Source of the DNA: an uncultured Eubacteriales bacterium
GTDB taxonomy: Bacteria > Bacillota > Clostridia > Oscillospirales > Acutalibacteraceae
Direction of reading: 5' to 3'
Assembly (NCBI GenBank): GCA_900321195.1
Contig: ONVG01000054.1
Span: forward strand, 1 to 8,781
DNA length: 8,781 nucleotides
Shown: positions 1 through 4,925 of the stretch, piece after piece
Layout: each line of letters starts with the position of its first letter
Numbering within the stretch: position 1 is the stretch's first letter
Notes under the pieces: model-generated
What the model was told of the DNA's origin: nothing
What the model saw: the letters and a program-made list of their open reading frames with translations, nothing else
The model's database searches: none
Program-made: the position numbers and the translations under genes

Positions 1-98
1 CTTTTGAAAAATATGACAGTATGCTGAATGTCTCGAAGAACAAGCCGTCTGTCAGAAACGGCGCAGACAGGGGCAGAAAAAAACACAAGCAGAAATGA
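1..98 (+). CDS. C-terminal end of an unidentified gene (5' truncated)
   Basis: The frame beginning at base 3 is open from the window edge to a TGA at 96-98. It encodes about 31 residues that start FEKYDSMLNV and finish with a strongly basic tail (RGRKKHKQK). Such a tail is typical of the disordered end of a nucleic-acid-associated protein, but that is only suggestive and no family can be named. The reading competes with an N-terminal extension of the next gene from an ATG at 28 in another frame. I prefer this one because it looks like a natural C-terminus, the ATG at 28 has no Shine-Dalgarno sequence, and the stop lies 10 bases before the next plausible start at 109. A 32-codon open frame can arise by chance, so confidence is moderate. 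Confidence 0.5.
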   Translation, partial: FEKYDSMLNVSKNKPSVRNGADRGRKKHKQK

Positions 99-108
99 AG
101 TGAAACAG

Positions 109-831
109 ATGAGCAGAAAAAACAGTGAAAATGGCTTCAATGTGTCGCTGACGCTGAAAATAGTTATGACAGCAGCAGTATTGCTGGGCGGCACAGCATT
201 TTTAGGAAATGTTCTGAATAACGGTTCCTATACGAATAAAGACAGTTTATTATCCGAAAGCTCACAGTCATCGAAAGACGAAAGTCAGACTTCTTCAAAA
301 ACCTCAGAGCTGCCGAAAGCCGAAAGTCAGACCTCTTCAAAAACCTCAGAACTGCCGAAAGCCGAAAGTCAGACTTCTGAGGAAGCATCTGTTACAGTCA
401 CTTATACAATGGCGGATATCGCCAGGCTGAATAATACGGACTATTTTGCAAAGGGTACGCTTGAGCATATCTTTGACGGCACTATAAATAAAAAAGGAAA
501 TGCAACAGGCTATCACTACACTATGGTATCGGACAGCAAGGGCGAGATAATCGAGGGAACAAGGAGCAGCAGCGATAAAAACGGTGTGTTTACTGCAAAG
601 GTAAAGGTGAGCGGAAAGAAAAAGAACGGTTTCAGCTCATTCTATCCCGAAAGCTGGACGCCGCAGCAGGTAGTTGATGCGATAAATACAGCCTATGAGG
701 AAGCGGTGTCCGACCCGCTGAATTCGTCAGGCTCACTCTGGATAGGACATTCGGGAAATATCGAGATAGATATGTATCTTGACAGCAGCCGGAAAATAAC
801 GACTGCATATCCCGTGTATGAAGGGAGCTGA
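109..831 (+). CDS. Membrane-anchored bacterial EndoU-type endoribonuclease, possible toxin
   Basis: The predicted product has 240 residues. It has a short basic N-terminus, one membrane segment (about 18-36: IVMTAAVLLGGTAFLGNVL), a Ser/Glu/Lys-rich linker (about 40-105) with a tandem repeat, and a C-terminal domain (about 108-240) resembling bacterial EndoU nucleases. Visible signatures are LEHIFDG with His120, GYHY with His136, the NGVF and VKVSGKKK strands, FSSFYPESWT (175-184), and a following helix QQVVDAINTAYEEA. The two histidines match the family's catalytic pair; I cannot firmly assign the third catalytic residue. EndoU domains of this type are effectors in CdiA and other polymorphic toxins, where a characterised member cleaves tRNA. 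The topology places the nuclease outside the membrane after translocation, so it could act on other cells or on extracellular RNA. The start is uncertain: an in-frame ATG at 28 would add 27 residues, but that stretch overlaps the tail of the preceding gene. Neither start has a strong ribosome binding site. Confidence 0.78.
   Translation: MSRKNSENGFNVSLTLKIVMTAAVLLGGTAFLGNVLNNGSYTNKDSLLSESSQSSKDESQTSSKTSELPKAESQTSSKTSELPKAESQTSEEASVTVTYTMADIARLNNTDYFAKGTLEHIFDGTINKKGNATGYHYTMVSDSKGEIIEGTRSSSDKNGVFTAKVKVSGKKKNGFSSFYPESWTPQQVVDAINTAYEEAVSDPLNSSGSLWIGHSGNIEIDMYLDSSRKITTAYPVYEGS
280..378 (+). repeat. 42-bp in-frame tandem repeat in the EndoU linker
   Basis: Two full 42-base units (280-321 and 322-363) are followed by a partial third (364-378). 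The full units differ at only two positions. Each encodes a 14-residue unit, ESQTSSKTSELPKA. The repeat lies between the membrane segment and the EndoU domain and forms a flexible, hydrophilic tether. Because the unit is a multiple of three, gain or loss would change tether length without breaking the frame. Confidence 0.9.
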
Positions 832-1189
832 TACCATAGAGTACAGATTTGTCTTGACGTCAGGCAGGCATGCTGTTTTAAAGGCTGTATTCGATGATGA
901 AGTTCATGCTCCCGTAAGCTCATTTCTTCTTGCCGAGGTCAGAAATTTCGGTGACGAGATACAAAACGGCATACGGGATGTGATAGAAGGCAGGCGTGAA
1001 GCGTATTATTTCAGCGGAAATATATACAGCCTTGCATCTGACAGTAAATTTTCCGTAATAGAAAATGAAATATCGGAAGATGAACAGCATGTGAAAGTCG
1101 GTACAGAGGAGCTTTATGAGCTTATAGCGGATTACCGTACAGAACTTTCAAGGATAAGGGAAAACAAAAAGTTATCGTCAGCTCTTTAA
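818..1189 (+). CDS. Small acidic protein overlapping the EndoU gene; candidate immunity protein
   Basis: The product has 123 residues, is predicted soluble, and has no signal peptide or membrane segment. I count 23 Asp/Glu against 15 Lys/Arg, so it is clearly acidic. I do not recognise the family. It looks like a mixed alpha/beta fold, starting with strands (IEYRFVLTSGRHAVLKAVF) and ending with a charged helix (TEELYELIADYRTELSRIREN). Its ATG lies 14 bases inside the end of the EndoU gene, which suggests translational coupling. A toxin followed by a small acidic cytoplasmic protein in overlapping arrangement is the usual layout of a polymorphic toxin and its immunity protein. The role is therefore inferred from context, not from sequence similarity. 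The Shine-Dalgarno-like AAGGGAG (821-827) lies after the ATG at 818, so initiation probably depends on coupling; a rare ATA start at 836 is a remote alternative. Confidence 0.72.
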   Translation: MKGADTIEYRFVLTSGRHAVLKAVFDDEVHAPVSSFLLAEVRNFGDEIQNGIRDVIEGRREAYYFSGNIYSLASDSKFSVIENEISEDEQHVKVGTEELYELIADYRTELSRIRENKKLSSAL

Positions 1190-1197
1190 GGAGGTGA
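1188..1197 (+). promoter_or_regulatory. Ribosome binding site of the NfeD gene
   Basis: AAGGAGGTGA is a near-perfect Shine-Dalgarno sequence, with its GGAGG core 8 bases before the ATG at 1203. It overlaps the stop codon of the preceding gene (1187-1189). It decides the start: the GTG at 1194 lies within the site and is unlikely to be used. Confidence 0.85.
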
Positions 1198-1202
1198 GCA
1201 GT

Positions 1203-1655
1203 ATGAGCGATATTTTTTGGATCTGGGTAGCAGTAATAGTAGTGTCTATTTTTCTTGAATGCATGACACAGCTCCAGCTCATAACGATATGGAGCGCTGT
1301 AGGCGGAATAGTCGCATTGATACTCGAATGTGCGGGAGTAGATATTATGGTGCAGATAATAGTATTTTTCATCGTAACGACCGTACTTTTAGTTTTGACA
1401 AAGCCGTTTGCGCACAGGATGAGCAAATTCGACAAAACACCGACAAATGCCGATATGAATATCGGAAAAAAAGGAAAGGTCACAAAAATTATAGACAAGG
1501 ACATGTGTACATTCCGTGTAAGAGTAGATAATTGTGACTGGACGGCTGTTACAGAGAACAAAGAACTTCTTCCCGTAGGAACAGAGATAGTTGTTATGAG
1601 GATAGAAGGAGTAAAGCTTATTGTAGAGCAGGTAAATCAGACAGTTACAGCATGA
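1203..1655 (+). CDS. NfeD family protein (short form, membrane plus OB-fold)
   Basis: The product has 150 residues. An N-terminal membrane region (about 4-60) contains two or three hydrophobic helices, including FWIWVAVIVVSIFLECM and VQIIVFFIVTTVLLVL. A C-terminal beta-rich domain (about 75-148) shows the NfeD OB-fold pattern: TNADMNIGKKGKV, then a WTA turn, then a final LPVGTEIVVMRIEGVKLIVEQ. This is the short NfeD form lacking the serine protease domain. In the family, NfeD is nearly always encoded next to an SPFH-domain protein and is thought to interact with it in the membrane, and that is the arrangement here. The gene begins 13 bases after the preceding stop and ends 40 bases before the SPFH gene, so it is very probably co-transcribed with both. 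Confidence 0.9.
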   Translation: MSDIFWIWVAVIVVSIFLECMTQLQLITIWSAVGGIVALILECAGVDIMVQIIVFFIVTTVLLVLTKPFAHRMSKFDKTPTNADMNIGKKGKVTKIIDKDMCTFRVRVDNCDWTAVTENKELLPVGTEIVVMRIEGVKLIVEQVNQTVTA

Positions 1656-1695
1656 GAATTTATGCTAAAAAAACACTGAAAAGAGGTAATTTAAT

Positions 1696-2781
1696 ATGCC
1701 GGCAATAGTAGCATTCGGAATTATTTTTGGTATCATCATTCTTGTAATAGTTGCGAACATAAAAGTTGTTCCGCAGGCAAACGCATTTGTTATAGAGCGT
1801 TTCGGCGCATACTACGCAACATGGCACACAGGAATACATGTAAAGGTCCCGTTCATGGACAGAATAGCAAAGAGAATATCTCTTAAAGAGCAGGTAGTAG
1901 ACTTTGAGCCGCAGTCGGTTATCACAAGAGATAACGTATCCATGCAGATAGATACAGTCGTATATTTTCAGGTAACAGACTCAAAGCTCTATACCTACGG
2001 TGTTGAGCATCCTATAATGGCTATCGAAACACTTTGCGCAACAACACTCAGAAACATCATAGGCGAGCTTGAACTTGACAACACACTTACATCACGTGAC
2101 AAGATAAACGACCGTATAAGAGAGATACTTGATGAAGCAACAGATGCATGGGGAATAAAGGTAAAGCGTGTTGAGCTTAAAAACATTCTTCCGCCCCGTG
2201 AGATACAGGTCGCAATGGAGAAGCAGATGAAGGCAGAGCGTGAGCGTCGTGCAAGGATACTCGATGCAGAGGGTGAAAAGACAAGTCAGATACTCGTTGC
2301 AGAAGGTCATAAGGAAGCAGCTATCCTCCGCGCAGAAGCTGTCAAGGAAACAAAGATACGTGAAGCACAGGGTGAAGCTGAAGCTATCATCGCAGTTCAG
2401 TCAGCGTATGCAGACAGCTTGAGGATGTTGAATGAAGCAGCGCCTTCCGATAAGGTCATAGCGCTCAAGAGTCTTGAAACATTCTCACAGGTAGCAGACG
2501 GACGCGCAACAAAGATAATAATTCCTTCGGAATTACAGTCTATGGCAGGACTTGCAACAACACTTAAAGAGCTTGTTATCGACGGAAATGTTGATACATC
2601 ATCAAAGAAAACAGCTCCGAAGGCAGGCGGTATGCCGAAGGCTCAGAAGCCTGCCGCACAGAACTCAGCATTGCCCAACATACCTAATGTTCCCAACATA
2701 TCCAATAATATGCCGAATGTAATAGGAACAGGCTATGCAGATCAGTATCAGGGCGGAGCTGCTCAGAATATGGGCAGATAA
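1696..2781 (+). CDS. SPFH/Band 7 domain membrane protein (stomatin/QmcA-like)
   Basis: The product has 361 residues. One N-terminal membrane anchor (about 3-22) is followed by a Band 7 domain (about 23-180). Typical stretches are VPQANAFVIERFGAY, GIHVKVPFMDRIAKRISLKEQ, a variant of the SVITRDNVSMQIDTVVYFQV strand pair, and ETLCATTLRNIIGELELD. A long charged helix (about 175-250: KQMKAERERRARILDAEGEK and onward) is the coiled coil through which such proteins oligomerise, and is followed by SDKVIALKSLETFSQVADG. The last 60 or so residues form a low-complexity Ala/Pro/Asn tail. Family members build large ring assemblies that organise membrane microdomains or control membrane proteases. AAGAGGT (1680-1686) is the ribosome binding site. 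With NfeD directly upstream, the pair is a standard NfeD-SPFH module. I cannot separate the YbbK/QmcA and paraslipin-like subfamilies by eye. Confidence 0.93.
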   Translation: MPAIVAFGIIFGIIILVIVANIKVVPQANAFVIERFGAYYATWHTGIHVKVPFMDRIAKRISLKEQVVDFEPQSVITRDNVSMQIDTVVYFQVTDSKLYTYGVEHPIMAIETLCATTLRNIIGELELDNTLTSRDKINDRIREILDEATDAWGIKVKRVELKNILPPREIQVAMEKQMKAERERRARILDAEGEKTSQILVAEGHKEAAILRAEAVKETKIREAQGEAEAIIAVQSAYADSLRMLNEAAPSDKVIALKSLETFSQVADGRATKIIIPSELQSMAGLATTLKELVIDGNVDTSSKKTAPKAGGMPKAQKPAAQNSALPNIPNVPNISNNMPNVIGTGYADQYQGGAAQNMGR

Positions 2782-2796
2782 TAAAAATTTTGAAAA

Positions 2797-2826
2797 GGCT
2801 GTCGTTTTATGCGGCAGTCTTTTTTT
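2797..2826 (+). terminator. Intrinsic terminator after the SPFH gene
   Basis: An 8-bp stem (GGCTGTCG at 2797-2804 with CGGCAGTC at 2812-2819, including two G-U pairs) with a 7-base loop is followed by seven T residues. It lies 15 bases after the SPFH stop and would end the EndoU-to-SPFH unit. Confidence 0.88.
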
Positions 2827-2901
2827 GTTGTCATAAATTTACAATCCGATAAAAGAATAAAACAAATGCCGATGAGAATAATAAGCTTTGTAATAAAATG
2901 A

Positions 2902-2909
2902 AAAGGAGT
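2902..2909 (+). promoter_or_regulatory. Ribosome binding site of the lipoprotein gene
   Basis: AAAGGAGT lies 7 bases (from GGAG) before the ATG at 2916. It rules against the in-frame ATG at 2898, which is upstream of the site and would only add six residues ahead of a clean signal peptide. Confidence 0.8.
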
Positions 2910-2915
2910 ATAAGT

Positions 2916-3392
2916 ATGAAAAAGCTAATTCTTGCACTTGGCATACTTTCGGTAATGAGTCTTAGCATGGCAGCATGCAAGACGAATGAAAGCAGTGTTC
3001 CCGACAATACGGCGTCAGTGCCGCAGGCATCCGAGCTTCCGGGCGCACAGGTCAGCGATGATATGAAAGTTCTTCCGCGCAGCGGACAGGTAACTGACGG
3101 AAACGGTATAATAGGCGATACGGATGATATGATATATTCCGGAAACGCAGTCGATAATGCCGGCGATACCGCAGAAAATGCTGCAAGGAATATAGGTGAC
3201 ACTATAGACAATGCAGCCGATAACGCAGGCAGCGCAGCGTCGAATATCACAAGCAATGCAGGAGATGTAGTATCGAACATCACAAGCAATGCAGGAGATG
3301 TAGTATCGAACGTCACAAGCAATGTCGGAGATACCATTTCCAACATTGCCGACCGGCAAGCTGCCGGTGCCGATTACGATCACGCGCGGTAA
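2916..3392 (+). CDS. Small repeat-rich predicted lipoprotein
   Basis: The product has 158 residues. A signal peptide starts MKKLILALGILSVMSLSMAA and is followed at once by Cys21, which fits a lipobox (M-A-A-C); the mature protein would be lipid-anchored on the outer face of the membrane. Residues 22-75 are polar and disordered-looking. The rest (about 75-145) is Ala/Asn/Asp-rich and built from repeats of about 11 residues of the type SNITSNAGDVV, with a hydrophobic residue every three to four positions, so it probably forms amphipathic helix. That pattern resembles LEA-like or apolipoprotein-like repeats in general character, but I recognise no family. The final 13 or so codons (from about 3352) lie inside one arm of a repeat that recurs inverted at 3630-3653. 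The C-terminus may therefore have been created or replaced by repeat insertion. Function unknown. Confidence 0.8.
   Translation: MKKLILALGILSVMSLSMAACKTNESSVPDNTASVPQASELPGAQVSDDMKVLPRSGQVTDGNGIIGDTDDMIYSGNAVDNAGDTAENAARNIGDTIDNAADNAGSAASNITSNAGDVVSNITSNAGDVVSNVTSNVGDTISNIADRQAAGADYDHAR
3240..3338 (+). repeat. 33-bp in-frame tandem repeat in the lipoprotein gene
   Basis: Three 33-base units (3240-3272, 3273-3305, 3306-3338) each encode 11 residues. The first two differ at a single base and the third has diverged at several. The less regular codons before 3240 encode related 11-residue units (for example SNI/DNA followed by GD), so the array is the recently duplicated part of an older repeat. 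Confidence 0.9.
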
Positions 3393-3652
3393 AGCGCGCT
3401 TACTTTATAGTAATTTACACTGCTATGCACGCACATCCGGTGCGGCGGCGCGGCGGCGCCGGTTTTCTACGTTCGCCGCCACGCCCCTTGCGGTGCGCTT
3501 TACGGCTATTGTATTAAAATTTTTCAATTTCTTTTTCTATCAAACTTTGCCGCACCTAATGCAACGTTTATGCCGCGTGAATAAAGTTACGGTTTGCAAT
3601 CAGAGCGGAACGGAGTGAGCGACAACGCGAATCGGCACCGGCAGCTTGCCGG
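3353..3652. repeat. Inverted repeat: 23-bp hairpin module in opposite orientations
   Basis: Bases 3353-3375 are the exact reverse complement of 3630-3652. Each arm is itself a hairpin (CCGGCA, three-base loop, TGCCGG) next to GGTGCCGATT or its complement. The left arm is translated as the end of the lipoprotein gene; the right arm follows the first 145-bp direct repeat. Together they bracket about 250 bases of non-coding DNA. Confidence 0.85.
3490..3634 (+). repeat. 145-bp direct repeat, copy 1
   Basis: This copy is the same length as copy 2 at 3652-3796 (offset 162 bases). It begins with the identical 21 bases starting GCGGTGCGCTTTACGGCTAT and ends with GCGACAACGCGAATCG. A long central block (TATCAAACTTTGCCGCACCT onward) is nearly identical. 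Differences cluster in a T/A-rich stretch (about 3511-3535) and in the GGAACGGAGTGAGCG segment. It is followed by the 3630-3652 hairpin module. Confidence 0.92.
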
Positions 3653-3796
3653 CGGTGCGCTTTACGGCTATTACATAAAAATTTACAAGTTCTTTTTTCT
3701 ATCAAACTTTGCCGCACCTAATGCAACTTTTATGCCGCGTGAATAAAGTTACGGTTTGCAATCAGAGCGGAGCGCAGCGAGCGACAACGCGAATCG
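3652..3796 (+). repeat. 145-bp direct repeat, copy 2
   Basis: This is the second copy of the unit at 3490-3634. The conserved tail GCGACAACGCGAATCG is followed here by a different hairpin (GCGGAG, GCA loop, CTCCGC at 3800-3814). The order is thus conserved unit then exchangeable hairpin. Orientation is given relative to the flanking genes; the direction of any transcript is unknown. Confidence 0.92.
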
Positions 3797-3799
3797 ACT

Positions 3800-3814
3800 G
3801 CGGAGGCACTCCGC
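3800..3814. repeat. Short perfect hairpin after direct repeat copy 2
   Basis: GCGGAG (3800-3805) pairs with CTCCGC (3809-3814) around a three-base loop. A run of seven T residues follows only after a 9-base gap (3824-3830), so it is a poor match to an intrinsic terminator. It is better seen as the variable hairpin module of the repeat family. Confidence 0.65.
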
Positions 3815-3843
3815 CGGGGGTCATTTTTTTCTTTTATATTGCA

Positions 3844-3849
3844 TATAAT
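3844..3849 (+). promoter_or_regulatory. Possible -10 element for the 3874 gene
   Basis: A perfect TATAAT hexamer lies 24 bases before the start codon at 3874, in A/T-rich DNA just after the repeats. No good -35 hexamer is visible at the usual spacing (TCATTT at 3821-3826 is poor), so this is tentative. Confidence 0.3.
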
Positions 3850-3861
3850 TTAAAAAAAGAA

Positions 3862-3869
3862 AGAGGTGA
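3862..3869 (+). promoter_or_regulatory. Ribosome binding site of the 3874 gene
   Basis: AGAGGTGA lies 7 bases (from GAGG) before the ATG at 3874. It decides the start: the same frame stays open back to an ATG at 3709, but those 55 codons run through repeat copy 2 and have no ribosome binding site. Confidence 0.8.
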
Positions 3870-3873
3870 CTGT

Positions 3874-4758
3874 ATGCTGACTGTACTGAATATTGAAAAA
3901 AACAGCAGTAAAAATTTTATGCAGAAAATAAAATCGCTGTTCCGTCCGTATGAGATAAGCGCAGCAGTAAAAAAACAAAATAAAATATCGGTGCTGTATA
4001 TAAAGTACAGACTTAACCGGGGAAAAATAAACTATAAAAAAATATATGACTATGCAATAGGCGCACCAAAGACAGTGCTTTGCAGCGGGGAACTGGAGCT
4101 TGAAAACACGCCGTTCAGAAGATTTGAAAGCATCGAATATGCTTGTGTTATGATGCAGAATGCAGTGTGCGATATACTTAAAAGGGCTGATGTTTCCCCC
4201 GACAGCCTGAAAATAGCCTATTATGACCCTATGGCAGATCATCCGCTGTTTGCGGAAAAGCTTTCGGAGTTCACTTCACAGCTTATGGTCATAACCAATA
4301 TGCCGGGATTTTACGAAAAAGAGTCCGAAAGATTTTCTGACAGTATAGGCGTATCTCTTATAGTGAGCGATTCTCCCGAAAGGCTTTCCGACTGCGATAT
4401 ACTGATATCTCCCGAAAGGATAGAAACAAAACTGCCGCTGTCTGAAAAAACGATAGTTTTCACGAGCGCAAGACCTTCAGTATCATTGAAGGGCACAGTG
4501 CTTTATGAATATTTTCCCGAATTTCCGTATAAATACCAAAGACTAAGACCGGAAAATATTGACGGCTTTTATTTTCTTTCCGCATTATATACTCTCTGTG
4601 GAGTAAAGGAGCTTGGAAAGCTCATCCCTTCCGCATGCTGTGACGGTCAGATATTATATACCGCTGAAAGACTTGTACAAAGAATAAGGATATGCTCCGG
4701 CGGTAAAGCTATCGGCTTTTCAGACAAGGAAACAATAGACGAACCTGTCAGTATGTGA
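3874..4758 (+). CDS. Uncharacterised protein with a possible Rossmann-like middle region
   Basis: The product has 294 residues with no signal peptide or membrane segment, so it is probably cytoplasmic. I do not recognise the family. The N-terminal part (1-90) is Lys-rich and strand-like (ISVLYIKYRLNRGKINYKKI). The middle (about 108-205) alternates strands and helices: LKIAYYDPM, then QLMVITNMPGFYEKESERFS, then GVSLIVSDSPERLSDCDILI and TIVFTSARPSV. That order recalls the NAD(P)-binding half of Rossmann proteins of the glutamyl-tRNA reductase or shikimate dehydrogenase kind, but the glycine-rich nucleotide loop is missing, so I would not infer dehydrogenase activity. The C-terminal part (about 220-294) is helical and ends with CSGGKAIGFSDKE. 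The gene stands alone: repeats lie upstream, a strong terminator-like hairpin directly downstream. Confidence 0.82.
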   Translation: MLTVLNIEKNSSKNFMQKIKSLFRPYEISAAVKKQNKISVLYIKYRLNRGKINYKKIYDYAIGAPKTVLCSGELELENTPFRRFESIEYACVMMQNAVCDILKRADVSPDSLKIAYYDPMADHPLFAEKLSEFTSQLMVITNMPGFYEKESERFSDSIGVSLIVSDSPERLSDCDILISPERIETKLPLSEKTIVFTSARPSVSLKGTVLYEYFPEFPYKYQRLRPENIDGFYFLSALYTLCGVKELGKLIPSACCDGQILYTAERLVQRIRICSGGKAIGFSDKETIDEPVSM

Positions 4759-4764
4759 TATAAC

Positions 4765-4819
4765 AATGATCATATCATTGAGAATTTCTCTGTGATATGA
4801 TCATTATTTTGCAATTTTT
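4765..4819 (+). terminator. Long perfect hairpin terminator after the 3874 gene
   Basis: A perfect 13-bp stem (4765-4777 with 4793-4805, left arm AATGATCATATCA) has a 15-base loop that can itself fold (GAGA/TCTC). Two T-rich stretches follow (ATTTTGC and AATTTTT). It starts 6 bases after the stop codon, so intrinsic termination is the likely role. The stem is A/T-rich and contains TGATCA, so an operator-like site is a weaker alternative. Confidence 0.7.
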
Positions 4820-4882
4820 AATAAAAAGAGAGAATATCATTCAATAATTCTAATATGGAATTAAAAAACCTCTGTCACTGCA

Positions 4883-4893
4883 TATAATATATA
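4883..4893 (+). promoter_or_regulatory. Possible -10 region for the CNNM/CorC gene
   Basis: Two overlapping TATAAT hexamers (4883-4888 and 4888-4893) lie about 35 bases before the start codon at 4926. I find no convincing -35 at the usual spacing. A second candidate, TTGCAA (4809-4814) with GAATAT (4832-4837) at 17-base spacing, overlaps the upstream terminator. Both are tentative. Confidence 0.35.
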
Positions 4894-4912
4894 ATCGTAA
4901 TATTATGTTAAT

Positions 4913-4919
4913 GGAGTGA
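4913..4919 (+). promoter_or_regulatory. Ribosome binding site supporting a TTG start
   Basis: GGAGTGA lies 9 bases (from GGAG) before the TTG at 4926. This makes TTG the likely start codon, giving an N-terminus (MDPWINAAIILLL) that fits the family. Confidence 0.75.
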
Positions 4920-4925
4920 TATTTT

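Larger units (their letters stand above)
3393..3873. other. Gene-free 481-bp region filled with repeats and hairpins
   Basis: I see no convincing gene here. The region contains a very GC-rich patch (about 3436-3490) with GGCGGCG (3444-3450 and 3452-3458) able to pair with CGCCGCC (3474-3480), two 145-bp direct repeats, two variable hairpins, and finally an A/T-rich leader with a possible promoter for the next gene. A plus-strand open frame of 98 codons spans 3322-3618, but it crosses the repeats, lacks a ribosome binding site and has Arg-rich low-complexity content, so I do not call it. Confidence 0.7.

Noticed and set aside
280..378. CRISPR-like short repeats
   Set aside because: Units abut without spacers and are translated in frame as a protein linker.
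1178..1561. Minus-strand open frame of 127 codons opposite the NfeD gene
   Set aside because: The plus-strand NfeD reading has a near-perfect ribosome binding site and family motifs. The hydrophobic look of the minus-strand product is a reflection of the opposite strand.
2831..3346. Minus-strand open frame of 171 codons opposite the lipoprotein gene
   Set aside because: It mirrors the 11-residue repeats on the other strand, has no ribosome binding site, and the plus-strand reading has a clean signal peptide and strong ribosome binding site.
3322..3618. Plus-strand open frame of 98 codons across the repeat region
   Set aside because: It starts inside the lipoprotein gene in another frame, crosses GC-rich hairpins and the 145-bp repeat, and lacks a ribosome binding site.
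3490..3796. CRISPR array or integron-like attachment sites
   Set aside because: There are only two 145-bp copies, far longer than CRISPR repeats, with no regular spacers, cas genes or integrase nearby.
3709..3873. N-terminal extension of the 294-residue protein
   Set aside because: The 55 extra codons come from repeat copy 2; AGAGGTGA at 3862-3869 points to the ATG at 3874.
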